Positions 45,594-53,631 of a stretch of 64,000 nt of DNA are shown in pieces. Positions within the stretch are counted from its first letter, which is position 1; the number at the start of each line of letters is the position of its first letter. Source of the stretch: DATHAP01 sp963762865. Its GTDB lineage: Bacteria > Actinomycetota > Actinomycetes > JACCUZ01. The stretch lies in the NCBI GenBank assembly GCA_963762865.1, contig CAVXNC010000011.1, positions 1 to 64,000 on the forward strand, written 5' to 3'. The position numbers and the translations under genes are program-made. Below the pieces are notes generated by a model. That model was not told the DNA's origin and did no database searches. It saw only the letters and a list, made by a program, of their open reading frames with translations.

Positions 45594-46534
45594 GCGCTGA
45601 CCGCCAGGTCCGCGGCCCTGACCCGGGCCACCTGGGTCGCCACCGCGCGCCGCACGACGTCGGGCAGGTCGGTCTCCGGCACGAACCCGATCGCCCGGAG
45701 AAGAGCACCGGTGTCGGCCCAGGTGTCTGCCGGCTCGACCTCGGCCGCCGGGGTGACGCGGGTGACCGGGTCCGTGCCGGTGGCAGCCGCCACGGCGTCG
45801 ACGACCTCGCCGAGGGTCCGCGGGCGCCCGGTCCCCACGTTGACCACGCCGGTCGGCGCGACCGCGGGGTCGGCCAGCGTCGCGAGGACCCGCGCGACCT
45901 CCCGGACGTCGGTGAGGTCGCGGGTGCGCTGCAGCGAGCCGTAGATCTCGAGCGGGCGGCCGGCCAGCGCGGCGTCGACCCACCGGGCGATCGCCATGTC
46001 GGGCCGCTGACCCTCGCCGACGACGGTGAAGGGCCGGACGACGGTGACCCGGCCGCCTGCTGCGATGCGGCGGGCGCAGAGCGCCTCGACGGCCACCTTG
46101 CTGCGCGCGTAGCCGCCGCGGGGAGCGAGCGGGTCGGACTCGAGGCTCGGCCGGCCGTTGCTGCCGCCGTAGACCGAGGACGACGAGGCCACCACGACCG
46201 GCACGTGCAGCGGCACTGCGGCCAGCACCCGGGCCGTGGCGAGCACGTTGTCGCGGTGGCGTCGGCGCTCGACGTCGGCGGCGTCGTCGCGCACGCCGGG
46301 GCAGCCGGCGAGGTGCACGACGGCGTCAGCGGAGTCGAGGGCGACGTCCACGAGCTCGTCGCGGTGCAGCAGGTCGCCGGTCAGCACCAGGCGGTCACGA
46401 CCGGCCGGGCGGTCCCCGGCCGGCGCCGGCCGGCGGTCGATCGCGACGACGTGGCGGCCACGGCCGGCGAGCTCGGCCACGAGGGCCCGGCCGACGAAGC
46501 CGGCGGACCCCGTCACGACGACCGACACCGGCAC
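45590..46534 (-). CDS. NAD-dependent sugar-nucleotide epimerase/dehydratase
   Basis: 314 residues, extended SDR fold. Rossmann motif VVVTGSAGFVGRALVAEL; VVHLAGCPGVR; active Ser in SSSSVYGG; YxxxK in GGYARSKVAVEALC. C-terminal substrate domain has RTRDLTDVREVARVL. The substrate could be UDP-glucose or a relative but is not determined. First gene of the iron-box-linked minus-strand operon. The start at 46534 is a GTG 45 bases from the IdeR-like box. Confidence 0.87.
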   Translation of the reverse strand: MPVSVVVTGSAGFVGRALVAELAGRGRHVVAIDRRPAPAGDRPAGRDRLVLTGDLLHRDELVDVALDSADAVVHLAGCPGVRDDAADVERRRHRDNVLATARVLAAVPLHVPVVVASSSSVYGGSNGRPSLESDPLAPRGGYARSKVAVEALCARRIAAGGRVTVVRPFTVVGEGQRPDMAIARWVDAALAGRPLEIYGSLQRTRDLTDVREVARVLATLADPAVAPTGVVNVGTGRPRTLGEVVDAVAAATGTDPVTRVTPAAEVEPADTWADTGALLRAIGFVPETDLPDVVRRAVATQVARVRAADLAVSA

Positions 46535-46578
46535 CGCCCTTCGCGTGCTCGTGATTTCTGCGGACTCCCGACGACAAG

Positions 46579-46597
46579 TAAGGTAAGCCTAACCACA
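46579..46597. promoter_or_regulatory. IdeR/DtxR-type iron box, divergent promoter
   Basis: TAAGGTAAGCCTAACCACA matches the consensus TTAGGTTAGSCTAACCTAA at 15 of 19 positions, with the core AGGTAAGCCTAACC nearly palindromic. It lies in the 120-bp gap between the epimerase operon (minus) and the flippase/GT2 fusion (plus). Iron-loaded IdeR would repress both. Confidence 0.75.
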
Positions 46598-46654
46598 CAC
46601 CGGATGGCAAGCCGAGCGGCAGCATCCGGCCGTGATCACCGGCAGAGGAGCTGG

Positions 46655-48436
46655 ATGGCACCCGTCGCCCGCCGCGCGCGTGGCATCGCCCGCCGCCGGC
46701 GTGGCATCGCCCGCCGCGCGATCACCGCGCCCGGCGCCCGCGCCGTCCGCGTCTCGGTGGGGGTGGCCGCGGTCGCCGTGGCGGTCGGCTACCTGATGAC
46801 CGGGCCGGTGGACGGTGCCGAGCTGCGCCGGGTGGGCCGCGCCCTGGCCGCCGACCCCGCAGGCCTCGCGCTGGCCCTGACCGCCTACGCCGCGGCCTTC
46901 GGGCTGCGGACCTGGGCCTGGGTGCGCGTGCTCCCCGCCCTGTCCCCCGGCCAGGCCTGGGCGGCGCTGCACGTCTCGCTGGCCGGCAACCACGTCCTGC
47001 CGCTGCGCCTCGGCGAGGCCCTGCGCCCGGCCAGCGTCGCGCGGCGGACAGCCATCGGGTGGGGTCCGGCGACGGCCTCGAGCCTCACCCTGCGGGCCGC
47101 CGACCTGGTCGCCGTCCTGCTCCTCGCGCTGGTCGCCGCCCCGGCCCTGGTCCGCGGCGTCGCCGGTGACGCCGGGCTCGTCGTCGGTGCGGTCGCCGTG
47201 GTCGCACTGCTCATCGCCGGCCTGCTCTGGTCGCGGCGCCTTCCCGACCACCTCCGGCTCCCCGGCGCGGGGGTCGCCGCCGCGGCGCTCGGAGCCTGGG
47301 TGCTCGAGGCGTCGGTCGTCTGGGAGGTCGCCCGCGTCGCCGGCGCGAGCCTGTCCCCCGCCGAGGCGGTCGGCGTCACCGCGGTCACCATCGCCGCGCA
47401 GACGGTGGCGGTCACGCCCGGCGGCTTCGGGACGTACGAGGCCGCAGCCACCGCGGCCATGGTCGGCGTGGGGGTCGACCCGGCCACGGCCTTCGCCGTC
47501 GCCCTGACCACCCATGCGGTCAAGACCGGCTACTCGTTGGTGCTCGGCGGCGTCGCTCTGGTCGTCCCGGCACCCGGCTTCTTCGGCCGGTTCCGGCTGC
47601 CCCGCCAGGTGCCGGACCGCCCGCAGCCGCTGGCCGCTACCGCTGACGCCCCGGTCGTCGTGATGATCCCGGTGCACGACGAGGAGGGCGCGGTCGGCGA
47701 CGTCGTCAGCCGGGTCCCCCGGGCGACCCACGGCCACCCGGTCCAGGTTCTCGTCATCGACGACGGCTCCACCGACGGCTCAGCCGCCGAGGCACGGGCT
47801 GCGGGAGCCACCGTCGTCGCGCAGCCGCGCAACCTCGGCCTGGGCGCCGCGGTCCGTCGCGGGCTCGCCGAGGCGAGCGCCCGCCGCCCGGCCGCCGTCG
47901 TCTACCTCGACGCCGACGGCGAGTACTTCCCCGAGGACATCGCCACCGTGGTCGCCCCCGTCCTGGACGGCCGCGCCGACTACGTGGTCGGGTCGCGCTT
48001 CGCCGGCGACATCCGCCGGATGCTGCCGCACCGCCGGTTCGGCAACCAGGTCCTGACCCGGTGGGTGCGCTGGACCACCCGCCGCCGCGACCTGACCGAC
48101 GGGCAGAGCGGCTTCCGGGCCTTCTCCCCCGCCGCCGCGGCCGACGGCGAGGTCGTGCACGACTACAACTACGCGCAGGTGCTGACCATCGACCTGCTCG
48201 GCAAGGGCTACGTCTACGCCGAGGTGCCGATCACCTACGCCTTCCGCGAGAGCGGCACCAGCTTCGTCCGGCTCGGCCGCTACCTGCGCAAGGTGCTGCC
48301 CGCCGTGCACCGCGAGCTCAACGACCCGACGACCGCTCAGTCCTCGACGACATGGCTGGCGAACCGCTCCCGCGCCTCGGCCCACGACGACTCGTCCCGC
48401 GAGCCGTCGGCGCGCAGCGCGGTCACCGCGTCGTAG
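46655..48436 (+). CDS. Fusion of LPG-synthase-like membrane domain and GT2 polyprenyl-phosphate glycosyltransferase
   Basis: 593 residues. Residues ~35-330 form an LPG_synthase_TM/UPF0104-like membrane domain (HVSLAGNHVLPLRLGEALRP, TVAVTPGGFGTYEAAATAAM). Residues ~350-560 form a GT2 domain: VVVMIPVHDEEGAVGDVV, VLVIDDGSTDGSAAEARA, VVYLDADGEYFPEDIA (catalytic acidic residues), GQSGFRAFS and VPITYAFRESGTSF. This is like DPM/polyprenyl-phosphate sugar synthases. It probably makes, and may flip, a lipid-linked sugar. The ATG is preceded by AGAGGAG. The last ~33 codons overlap the end of the opposite-strand FAD gene, so the natural C-terminus may be nearer HRELND. Confidence 0.85.
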   Translation: MAPVARRARGIARRRRGIARRAITAPGARAVRVSVGVAAVAVAVGYLMTGPVDGAELRRVGRALAADPAGLALALTAYAAAFGLRTWAWVRVLPALSPGQAWAALHVSLAGNHVLPLRLGEALRPASVARRTAIGWGPATASSLTLRAADLVAVLLLALVAAPALVRGVAGDAGLVVGAVAVVALLIAGLLWSRRLPDHLRLPGAGVAAAALGAWVLEASVVWEVARVAGASLSPAEAVGVTAVTIAAQTVAVTPGGFGTYEAAATAAMVGVGVDPATAFAVALTTHAVKTGYSLVLGGVALVVPAPGFFGRFRLPRQVPDRPQPLAATADAPVVVMIPVHDEEGAVGDVVSRVPRATHGHPVQVLVIDDGSTDGSAAEARAAGATVVAQPRNLGLGAAVRRGLAEASARRPAAVVYLDADGEYFPEDIATVVAPVLDGRADYVVGSRFAGDIRRMLPHRRFGNQVLTRWVRWTTRRRDLTDGQSGFRAFSPAAAADGEVVHDYNYAQVLTIDLLGKGYVYAEVPITYAFRESGTSFVRLGRYLRKVLPAVHRELNDPTTAQSSTTWLANRSRASAHDDSSREPSARSAVTAS

Positions 48437-49791
48437 GCCATCGCGATCGCGTGGTGGGTGTTGTCGTGCGCGAAGAGGCCGAGCCGGCCGAAGGTCGTCA
48501 GCCGCGGCAGTGACCCGACCCACCGGTCCAGCCCGGCGAGGTGCGTCTCGTAGCCCGGCTCGTAGACCGGGTAGACGTGGGGCAGCCGCTTCACGACCAC
48601 GGCACCGCGACGTACGACCGGAAGGCCGGTGACCCGCAGCCCGTCCTCGACGAGGTCGGCGAGCTCGTCGTCGGCGGCGGTCCACACGCCGTCGCCGACC
48701 GCGCACGGGATCTCCGCGCACAGCACGGTGCGGTCCGTGGGGTCCTCGGCGCTCACCCGGTAGTTCGCCGGCTCGGAGACCCGGGTCACCCTCGTCTCCG
48801 GGCCGGGGAAGTAGTGGGCGTCGTACGCCGTCCAGCGCCCGCCCTGGTGGACGAGGTAGACCAGCACCATCGCCCGGAACCGCAGCCGGGCCGCGTCCTC
48901 CAGCACCTGCGCCGGCGGTCCCGGCAGGGCCAGCCGGGCGAGCAGCGGCAGCGGGACGGTCGAGAAGGCGTGCCCGGCCTCGACCGTCGCGCCGTCCGCG
49001 GTGCGGACCACGACGCCGTCGGCCCGGTGGTCGACCTCGGTGACCTCGGTCCCCAGCCGCAGCTCGGCGCCGGCGTCCACCGCCGCGTCGGCGAGCGCCT
49101 CGACGATCTGCCCGAAGCCGCGCCGGGGGTAGTGGAAGACCCGGCCCTGACCCGACCGGGCGCTGCGGTCCAGGCGCAGGACCCGGGCGGCGACCTTCCA
49201 CGGCGTGTCGGCAGTGACCCGCTTGGTCGCCTGGTCGGCGGAGATCCGCTCGCCGGGGAGGCCCCAGAGCTTGACGGCGTACGGCGCGTAGAGCTGCTCG
49301 TAGAGCGTCGGGCCGAGGCCCTTGCGCAAGGTCGCCGCGAAGGACGGCGGCTCGCGACGGCGCAGCGGTGCACCCACCGCCTCGGCGCCGAGCCGGGCGA
49401 TCATCGCGGGCGGCAGGGCGCGGGCCAGCTCGACCGGCTTGAGCGGGAAGCCGACCCACCGGTCGGCGACCCGCAGGCGGCCGTGGCGCGGCCGGGTCTG
49501 CAGGTCGGTGCCGAGCAGCTCGCGCAGGTCGGCGAGCAGGGCCGGCGGGGTCGCGGGGTGCAGGCGGTGGCTGCCGTGGTCCACCCGCACGCCGTCGACC
49601 TCGAAGGAGCCGGCCAGCCCACCGACCCGGTCGGCGCGCTCGAGCACGGTGACCGGGTGGCCGGCGCGCGCCGCCCGCCAGGCCGCTGCCAGGCCGGCCG
49701 GCCCGGAGCCCAGGACCACGACGCGCGCGTGGTCGGCGAGCACGTGGCCGGGGAGCGATCGGTCAGCGGGCGGGTGGTCGACCGGGGGCAC
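48337..49791 (-). CDS. FAD-dependent amine-oxidase/UDP-galactopyranose-mutase-like oxidoreductase
   Basis: 484 residues. FAD motif VVVLGSGPAGLAAAWRAARA, then VTVLERADRVGGLAGSFEVD and VDHGSHRLHPATPP. The regions FPLKPVELARALPP, LYAPYAVKLWGLPGERIS and FHYPRRGFGQIVEALADAAV resemble the amine-oxidase/UGM superfamily seen in glycan clusters; a C-terminal FAHDNTHHAIAMAYDAV follows. Substrate unknown; canonical UGM residues cannot be assigned by eye. GTG start 33 bases from the second iron box. Confidence 0.82.
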   Translation of the reverse strand: MPPVDHPPADRSLPGHVLADHARVVVLGSGPAGLAAAWRAARAGHPVTVLERADRVGGLAGSFEVDGVRVDHGSHRLHPATPPALLADLRELLGTDLQTRPRHGRLRVADRWVGFPLKPVELARALPPAMIARLGAEAVGAPLRRREPPSFAATLRKGLGPTLYEQLYAPYAVKLWGLPGERISADQATKRVTADTPWKVAARVLRLDRSARSGQGRVFHYPRRGFGQIVEALADAAVDAGAELRLGTEVTEVDHRADGVVVRTADGATVEAGHAFSTVPLPLLARLALPGPPAQVLEDAARLRFRAMVLVYLVHQGGRWTAYDAHYFPGPETRVTRVSEPANYRVSAEDPTDRTVLCAEIPCAVGDGVWTAADDELADLVEDGLRVTGLPVVRRGAVVVKRLPHVYPVYEPGYETHLAGLDRWVGSLPRLTTFGRLGLFAHDNTHHAIAMAYDAVTALRADGSRDESSWAEARERFASHVVED

Positions 49792-49823
49792 GAGCCGACG
49801 CTACCGGCCGAGCCTGGTCGTGC

Positions 49824-49842
49824 TTAGGTTAGGCTGCCCTAA
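49824..49842. promoter_or_regulatory. IdeR/DtxR-type iron box upstream of efeOB and the FAD gene
   Basis: TTAGGTTAGGCTGCCCTAA matches TTAGGTTAGGCTAACCTAA at 17 of 19 positions. It ends 31 bases before the efeO GTG and lies 33 bases upstream of the divergent FAD-oxidoreductase start, so one site can control both. Confidence 0.88.
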
Positions 49843-49872
49843 CTTCGTCCACGATCTCGGGAGAGTCTGCTC

Positions 49873-50832
49873 GTGCGCCATCCCCTGCTGCCCGCCCTCG
49901 CCGCCGGTCTCGGCCTGCTGGTCCTGCTGACCGGCTGCGCCGACGACGGCTCGACCGCATCGGCATCCGCCTCCGGCTCCGGCTCGCTCGCCTCGGGCTC
50001 CGGCTCCGGCTCGCTGGCGCAGGAGGACCTCAGCGCCGGGACGGACGACCCGCTCGTCAAGCGCGCCGTGCGCGACTACAGCGACTACGTGACCGAGCAG
50101 GTCGACCTGCTGGTCGAGGAGACCACGGTCTTCACCGACGCGGTCCGCGCCGGCGACCTGGCGGCCGCCCAAGCGGCCTACGCCCCGTCGCGCGAGCCCT
50201 GGGAGCGCATCGAGCCGATCGCGGGGCTGGTCAGCGACATCGACGGCGCGGTCGACGCCCGGGTCGACGACTTCGAGAGCCCCAGCGACCCGGACTTCAC
50301 CGGCTGGCACCGCCTCGAGCACCTGCTCTTCGTCAAGCAGACCACCGACGGGGCGGCACCCTTCGCCGACCAGCTGGACGCCGACCTGGCGACGCTGCAG
50401 TCAGCGGTGGCCGACCTGGAGATCCCGCCGGCCGCCATCCCCGTCGGCGCCTCCGAGCTCATCGAGGAGGTCTCCCTCGGCAAGATCACCGGCGAGGAGG
50501 ACCGCTACTCCAAGACCGACCTGTGGGACTTCGCCGCCAACGTCGAGGGGTCCAAGGCCGCCGTCGACACCCTGGAGCCCGCCCTGGCCAAGGCCGACGA
50601 GCAGCTGCTCGCGGACGTCCGGTCCGCCTTCGCCGACCTCGACGCGTCCCTCGAGCCGCTGCGCCGCGGCGACGGCTGGGTGCCCTACTGCCAGGAGGAC
50701 GACCCCTTCCCCTCCGCCGACTTCTGCAGCGGCGTCACGGTCGACGCCGAGAAGAAGGCCGTCCTGACCGCGCAGCTGGCCGAGCTGTCCGAGCGCACCG
50801 CCGAGATGGCCGGCGCGCTCAGCCTGTCGTGA
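49873..50832 (+). CDS. efeO: EfeO/EfeM-like imelysin iron-binding lipoprotein
   Basis: 319 residues. Signal with lipobox LLTGC, then a Ser/Gly linker (STASASASGSGSLASG). The EfeM/imelysin domain has LVKRAVRDYSDYVTEQVDLL and the iron-site motif GWHRLEHLLF (HxxE). No cupredoxin domain precedes it, so it is the EfeM/short EfeO type. It captures extracellular iron for EfeU. The GTG start lies just after the best iron box; the stop overlaps efeB as GTGA. Confidence 0.93.
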   Translation: MRHPLLPALAAGLGLLVLLTGCADDGSTASASASGSGSLASGSGSGSLAQEDLSAGTDDPLVKRAVRDYSDYVTEQVDLLVEETTVFTDAVRAGDLAAAQAAYAPSREPWERIEPIAGLVSDIDGAVDARVDDFESPSDPDFTGWHRLEHLLFVKQTTDGAAPFADQLDADLATLQSAVADLEIPPAAIPVGASELIEEVSLGKITGEEDRYSKTDLWDFAANVEGSKAAVDTLEPALAKADEQLLADVRSAFADLDASLEPLRRGDGWVPYCQEDDPFPSADFCSGVTVDAEKKAVLTAQLAELSERTAEMAGALSLS

Positions 50833-52142
50833 GCGCCGACCGGGGCAGTCCCCCTCCGACCGCCGGGGGCGGGCGGACCGCGACCGACCGGGACGGGCGG
50901 AGCCCGACCGACCTGCGCCGCCGGTCCTTCCTGCTCGGCCTCGGCGCGGCCGGCGTTGCCGGGGTCGCCGGCGCGGCGACGACCGGGGTCGCGATGGCGG
51001 CGACCGACGGCTCGGGAGGGGACCACGAGCCGCGGTTCGTGCCCTTCCAGGGCGCGAACCAGCCGGGGGTCACCGCGCACCCGGTACCGGCACTGAGCCT
51101 GATGGCGGCCTTCGACGTCGTGTCCGGAGACCGGGCGGCCCTGCGGGAGATGCTGCGCGAGCTGACCGACGAGGTGCGCGCGTTGATGGCCGGCCGGCCG
51201 CCGCAGCAGAGGGACCCGGCGTACCCGCCGGTCGACTCCGGCATCCTCGGCGACCGGCCGGCAGCCGACGACCTTTCGGTCGTGGTCAGCGTCGGTGCCT
51301 CGCTCTTCGACGACCGCTTCGGGCTCAGCGACCGGCGGCCCCGCGAGCTGGTGGAGATGCCGTTCCTGGCCAACGACCGCCTCGACCCGGACCGCTCGCA
51401 CGGCGACCTCCTCGTGACGGTCGAGGCCAACCATCCCGACACGCTGCAGTTCGCACTGCGGCAGGTGATGCGTCGCACCCGAGGCCACCTGGTCCTGCGG
51501 TGGATGCTCGACGGCTATGCCCGGGGGTCATCGGGCGCTGGCGGCTCGACGCAGCGCAACCTGATGGGCTTCAAGGACGGCACGGCCAACCTCGACACCG
51601 CTTCACGGCGCGAGATGGCGAGCCACGTGTGGGTCGCGCCGGGCGACGGTGAGCCGGCCTGGGCGGTCGGTGGCAGCTACGTCGCGGTACGGGTCATCCG
51701 GATGCTCGTGGAGTTCTGGGACCGCACCCGGCTCTCCGAGCAGGAGGCGATCATCGGGCGGCACAAGGTCAGCGGGGCCCCGCTCGGCCACCGGGGCGAG
51801 CACGACGAGCCGGACTTCGCCGGCGACCCGGACGGGCGCCGCACCCCGCTCGACTCCCACATCCGGCTGGCCAACCCGCGCACCGCGGAGACGTCCGGAT
51901 CGCTGATCCTGCGCCGCGGCTTCAGCTATACCCGCGGCTTCGACCGCGCCGGCCAGCTGGACCAGGGTCTCGCGTTCGTGTCCTACCAGCGCAGCCTGGA
52001 GCGCGGCTTCCTCGCCGTGCAGGAACGGCTCAAGGGCGAGCGGCTGGAGGAGTACACCGTGCCCGAGGGCGGCGGGTTCTTCTTCGCCCTCCCCGGTGTC
52101 CGCGACGCGTCCGGATTCCTGGGCAGCGGGCTGCTCGCCTGA
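50829..52142 (+). CDS. efeB: Dyp-type haem peroxidase/deferrochelatase EfeB
   Basis: 437 residues, exported by Tat: LRRRSFLLGLGAAGVAGVAG. Dyp signatures are GFKDGTANL (GxxDG), the proximal His region SHIRLANPR, and a C-terminal FFFALPGVRDASGFLG. It oxidises Fe(II) or extracts iron from haem for EfeO/EfeU. Its GTG overlaps the efeO stop, so the pair is translated from one transcript starting at the iron box. Confidence 0.95.
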   Translation: MSADRGSPPPTAGGGRTATDRDGRSPTDLRRRSFLLGLGAAGVAGVAGAATTGVAMAATDGSGGDHEPRFVPFQGANQPGVTAHPVPALSLMAAFDVVSGDRAALREMLRELTDEVRALMAGRPPQQRDPAYPPVDSGILGDRPAADDLSVVVSVGASLFDDRFGLSDRRPRELVEMPFLANDRLDPDRSHGDLLVTVEANHPDTLQFALRQVMRRTRGHLVLRWMLDGYARGSSGAGGSTQRNLMGFKDGTANLDTASRREMASHVWVAPGDGEPAWAVGGSYVAVRVIRMLVEFWDRTRLSEQEAIIGRHKVSGAPLGHRGEHDEPDFAGDPDGRRTPLDSHIRLANPRTAETSGSLILRRGFSYTRGFDRAGQLDQGLAFVSYQRSLERGFLAVQERLKGERLEEYTVPEGGGFFFALPGVRDASGFLGSGLLA

Positions 52143-52151
52143 CGTCCGGCG

Positions 52152-53564
52152 TCAGCGGGCGTGCGCCTGCGCGTAGTCGGCCAGGTCCCGGCTGAGCTGC
52201 GCCGGCGTGGTGTCGAGCACCCGCCGGAAGACCTTGCGCTGGGCTTGCGGGATCAGCGCCTCTCGCATGTTGCGACCGAGCAGCCGGTAGACCTTGCGCA
52301 GCGTCGCGGGACCGTACTCGTCGTTGATGTACGCGCACGCCAGGAACCCGGCGATGTAGTGCGAGTCGACCGAGCGGTTGTAGAAGTCGTACGTCGCCAG
52401 GTCGACCGATCCGGCAGCCACCTGGCGGGCCAGCTCCTTGGGCAGCCGGACCGTGAAGGGCTGCAGGTAGCGGTACGCCGTGAACTCGGCCACACCCTCC
52501 GTCAGCCAGGCCGGCGCACCGGGGAAGGTCCGCGACTGGGTGGCGACGTGGGTGACCTCGTGCGTCAGCAGGTCGGCATTGCCGCGGTCGCTCGCGTCGA
52601 AGTAGCGCGGGTTCAGGATGATGCGGCTGCGGGCGACAAGGGGCTCGTGCTTGCCGTCGTCCTTCGTCCAGCCCGGGACGGTGTCGAACGCCGGGACGGC
52701 GATGGCAGCGACGTTCTCCGAGGTGCGGGCCGATGTCCGGAAGTAGGTCTCGATGAGCTGCTGGTCGCGTACCGCGACGATGACCACGCGCCGGCGCCAG
52801 CCGTCGCGCCAGAGGCCTGCGACGCGGCGGACCGCGGCGTCTCCGACACGCACCAGCCGGCCGAGCTGGCCCTTGTCCTCCGAGTCGGCGATGACGAGGA
52901 CCGAGCGGCCCTTCTTCACGACGACCGGCCGCCGGTCCCACGGGTCGGCGTGCCCGGTCTCGGGCAGCTGGTCGTCGGCGTCGCTGTCACTCGCGATCAG
53001 CCAGCGGTCACCGGTCTTGAGGAAGGTGAGGACCTGCGGCCGCGCGACCTCCGCCCGGTCGAAGCCCTTGATCGCGTAGTGCAGCAGGATGGCCGGCAGG
53101 TGGTAGGGCCGGTCGTACTCGTCGGCGAGGTCCGGGCGGTTGTAGTCCTCCCCGATCAGCTCGTACTGCCAGCCGGCGAAGTCGACCCGCGCGAGGTTGT
53201 CGAAGAGCTGCTCCTGGGCGGTGACGAACGCGTCGTTGGCGGGGTCGACGTCGGCCAGGAAGGCCTCGCGGTCGCGGTCCAGGACAGCCTCGGCCCGCCG
53301 GTCCAGCACCTTCTGGATCGCGGCGTCCTTGCCCTCGAGCTCCCCCGATGCCGCCGACGCGCCCTTGGCAGCGCCGTCAGCTGCTGGCGCCGCGCTGCCG
53401 CCGTCCCGCGTCGACACGGCCACGACCAGGCCCGCGAGCAAGAGCAGCACCACGATGCCGGCCACGGCGACGAGGGCGATGCGGCCGCGGCGGCGAGGAA
53501 GCGGCGGCGACTGCTGCTCCGCCGGCTGCTGGACCGGCTGGACCGACTGCTCGTGTGTCGTCAT
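52152..53564 (-). CDS. Membrane-anchored gluzincin-like (peptidase MA-type) protein
   Basis: 470 residues. N-terminal cytoplasmic 30 residues, one helix (IALVAVAGIVVLLLLAGLVV), an Ala/Gly-rich linker, a ~180-residue domain and a C-terminal domain with DLLTHEVTHVATQSRTFPGA and PAWLTEGVAEFTAY. HExxH plus a downstream EGxAE is the zinc-peptidase gluzincin arrangement. Similar actinobacterial proteins are common; substrate unknown. Start ATG at 53564. Convergent with efeB, nine bases apart. Confidence 0.85.
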   Translation of the reverse strand: MTTHEQSVQPVQQPAEQQSPPLPRRRGRIALVAVAGIVVLLLLAGLVVAVSTRDGGSAAPAADGAAKGASAASGELEGKDAAIQKVLDRRAEAVLDRDREAFLADVDPANDAFVTAQEQLFDNLARVDFAGWQYELIGEDYNRPDLADEYDRPYHLPAILLHYAIKGFDRAEVARPQVLTFLKTGDRWLIASDSDADDQLPETGHADPWDRRPVVVKKGRSVLVIADSEDKGQLGRLVRVGDAAVRRVAGLWRDGWRRRVVIVAVRDQQLIETYFRTSARTSENVAAIAVPAFDTVPGWTKDDGKHEPLVARSRIILNPRYFDASDRGNADLLTHEVTHVATQSRTFPGAPAWLTEGVAEFTAYRYLQPFTVRLPKELARQVAAGSVDLATYDFYNRSVDSHYIAGFLACAYINDEYGPATLRKVYRLLGRNMREALIPQAQRKVFRRVLDTTPAQLSRDLADYAQAHAR

Positions 53565-53631
53565 GTGCCCTCGTCCCCGTCGACCTGCGCCAATTCGTAC
53601 CCCGTTTCGGCTGCGGCTAGCCTCCGACATC

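Noticed and set aside
44148..45708. A 587-codon minus-strand frame that joins the Gly-Ser lipoprotein to upstream sequence
   Set aside because: The upstream part is an out-of-frame copy of the GT-C-like gene; the lipoprotein has its own coupled ATG.
48337..49791. Naming the FAD enzyme as UDP-galactopyranose mutase or as a second HemY
   Set aside because: Only general FAD superfamily motifs are visible; the specific residues cannot be assigned by eye.
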